From Podaxis mareebaensis (taxonomy: Eukaryota; Basidiomycota; Agaricomycetes; Agaricales; Agaricaceae), in NCBI GenBank assembly GCA_018524725.1, contig JAEUWP010000362.1, positions 1 to 64,000 of the forward strand: a DNA stretch of 64,000 nt, given 5' to 3'. A model generated the notes under the pieces. That model searched no databases and was not told the DNA's origin. It saw only the letters and a list, made by a program, of their open reading frames with translations. Each line of letters opens with the position of its first letter. Positions within the stretch are counted from its first letter, which is position 1. The translations under genes and the position numbers were made by a program. Shown here one piece after another: positions 61,975 to 64,000 of the stretch.

Positions 61975-63893
61975 ATGTCTCAACAACCACAAGATATAGA
62001 GACAGTCACAACCGCAATCACCACAGAGTCAGTATTGGCACGCTATGACCCGGTTTCTGAGTAAACATTGTTGCAGAACTGCACCCGACAACAAGACCCG
62101 TCGCTACGATCGTCAGCTTCGCCTCTGGGCGGCGACAGGACAAGCTGCCCTTGAATCAGCACACCTTCTTGTATTATCATCCACAGCCACGGGCACAAGC
62201 ATCCTCAAGAACCTTGTGCTTCCCGGCGTGGGTGCATTCACCATACTCGATGATGCGATCGTGACTCCAGCAGATGCGGGCAACAACTTTTTCCTTGAAG
62301 GAACTCTCAGTATCGGCAAATCTCGGGCACAGGAGGCAGTCAGGCTGCTCGGAGAACTTAACGAGGGTGTGCGGGGAAATGCGGACATCAGATCCGTTGA
62401 ACAGCTACTCGCCGCGGGGAAGAGCGAGCTCTTCAAGTATAATCTCGTTGTCGCTCACAATCTATCCCAATCGCAGGTTGAGAGATTATCACACTTACTC
62501 TGGGAAGATGAAGATGCACCGCCATTGGTCATTGTCCGTTCTGCAGGGTTCCTTGCGGAGTTCTTCATCCAACAGCACGAGCACACCAGTACGTGGCCTA
62601 AGCTTTGTCTTGTGCACATGGTTTGACATCACTTTCTGTCATACAGTCATCGAGTCGCATTCCGATACAGCACCCTCCCTTCGTATCGATAGGCCCTTCC
62701 CCGCTCTCCTCCAGTATGCCCAATCTCTCGACCTCGACGCCCTTGACCCGACGGACCATGGCCACGTGCCCTATGTGATCATCCTCGTCAAGGCGATGGA
62801 AAAATGGAAGCAAGAGGTCTGTGGTTTTCTGTTTTCTCAATGAGCCACACAGGTGACGAGAGGCGCTCGTAGCATGGTGGTCTTGCTCCTCAGTCTTCTG
62901 CGGACCGAAAGGCCTTCAAGGAGCTCATTCATAGCATGAAGCACAAGTTTGACGAGGAAAACTTTGAAGAGGCGGAAGCACAAGCGTATCGTGCATGGAC
63001 GGAAACCAAGGTGCCCAGCGAAGTTGCTGAACTCTTCAATGACCCTAAGCTCCAGACACTGAACACCTCATGTATGCGTTTCTCATCGTTCGAAACAACG
63101 CATATACTCACGTCTTTGTAGCTCCACCATTCTTTCACCTCCTCGCCGCCCTCAAGAAGTTTGCTGCGGCTCCACCCTATACATTGCCACTCACTAGCAC
63201 CCTCCCTGATATGAAAGCCAGCACGGATGCATATATCGGGCTCCAAAAGCTCTACAAGGAACAAGCAGAATTGGAGAAGAACGTCTTCAAGAGCTATATC
63301 TCCCCTGAGGTCAAGATTGATGATGCTATAATTGATTCGTTCGTCAAGAATGCGCATGCATTGAAGGTCATTCATGGATCATCGTGGAATTCTATAGATA
63401 AGAACACAACGGCGCTCGGTAAGTGGATTTTGCTTTTATGTAAGTTTATCAACGTGTTTACACGCCACCGTAGCTGGCGCTGTGGACACCTTGCCAAAGC
63501 AACTTGCCATCCATCTTGCTCTCTCGGCCGCCTCCTCCCTGGCCTCCAAGACTCCAGTACCTTCTCTAGGCGAGATTCCGGTGTTCACGGTTGAGGCGCT
63601 CACGCAAGAAGCTCAATCATTGCTGCCACCTGGGACGAAGCTGCCTGAAGAGTTCGAGTACACAGTGGGAGAAATGTACGCGTTTGGGTCTCCTCCGAAC
63701 GCTCGCCGCATGTTGCTCATTCATTTCATTTTACGCTAGTGCACGATCCCCAACGGCAGATCTCCCCAATACAGCTGCGCTTCTTGGCGGCCTAGTTGCG
63801 CAAGAAGTGATCAAGATGATTACGAAGCAGTACATCCCCATTTCAGGCGTTTGCACTGTCGATTTGATAGAGACCTGGACAGGCATTCTCTAA
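61975..63893 (+). CDS. ULA1: NEDD8-activating enzyme E1 regulatory subunit (APPBP1/Ula1)
   Basis: Exon 1 (61975-62027, MSQQPQDIETVTTAITT) splices over 49 nt to 62077, giving RRYDRQLRLWAATGQAALES, the universal E1-like start. The adenylation-fold half follows (VLSSTATGTSILKNLVLPGV, then DAGNNFFLE). As in all APPBP1 subunits it lacks the catalytic Cys half. Later exons include IDRPFPALLQYAQSLDLDAL, VPYVIILVKAMEKWK and SADRKAFKELIHSMKHKFDE. The final exon gives LPNTAALLGGLVAQEVIKMI and then the canonical end VDLIETWTGIL. With Uba3 it forms the heterodimeric E1 that activates NEDD8/Rub1, the modifier of cullins. That links it functionally to SCF ligases that use F-box proteins. Intron edges in the middle are approximate. 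Confidence 0.9.
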
Positions 63894-64000
63894 AGGATGG
63901 GTGGCATAGATAGGGGTCTTTGGTCCGTGCGTTACTTACTTTGACACTGTCGCTACCATTTTGACTTCGGGAATGTTGCATAAACTCCTTGAAACCGCAA

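Overview
The window is fungal, almost certainly from a basidiomycete (Agaricomycetes). Genes are densely packed on both strands and interrupted by many 45-70 nt GT-AG introns. There are no operons. The families recovered are typical of mushroom-forming fungi: NACHT/STAND proteins with a conserved D-S-(S/F)-A-R linker before the P-loop, F-box gene clusters, a TKL-like kinase and a LysM secreted protein. I joined exons by hand from splice consensus, frame continuity and family similarity, so exon edges are predictions.

Region 1 (1-25.2 kb) is an accessory, rearranged zone. It holds a small gene of unknown function, a relic of a polyprenyl diphosphate synthase, and four F-box paralogues, one of them dead. 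It also holds two copies of a secreted LysM gene (one dead), a NACHT gene and a 5-prime relic of a second one, and a CpG-poor transposon-bearing block of about 9.15-14.88 kb. A duplicated F-box plus LysM segment (1.54-4.05 kb and 13.31-16.90 kb) has lost opposite genes in its two copies. A second, tandem duplication produced the F-box pair at 18.9-22.7 kb. The region ends with the Golgi/ER gene YIF1.

Region 2 (25.4-34.5 kb) is a NACHT island. It has a NACHT gene whose frame runs towards a protein kinase apart from one stop codon, a second intact NACHT gene, a NACHT 3-prime relic, and a third intact NACHT gene on the minus strand. These look like fungal NLR-type intracellular surveillance genes undergoing birth and death.

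Region 3 (34.8-64 kb) is mostly conserved housekeeping: the pre-ribosomal factor UTP22/Nrap, a probable mitochondrial protein, a Clr4/DIM-5-type H3K9 methyltransferase, and an E2 ubiquitin-conjugating enzyme with a SIM-rich tail. Further on are a CorA-type Mg2+ transporter, a small-oligopeptide (OPT) transporter, the GINS subunit PSF1, an unknown acidic protein, and the NEDD8-E1 regulatory subunit ULA1. The lineage's silencing machinery (H3K9 methylation) thus lies about 26 kb from a block that shows the mutational scar of long-term cytosine methylation; that pairing may be coincidence.

I saw no tRNA, rRNA or CRISPR array.
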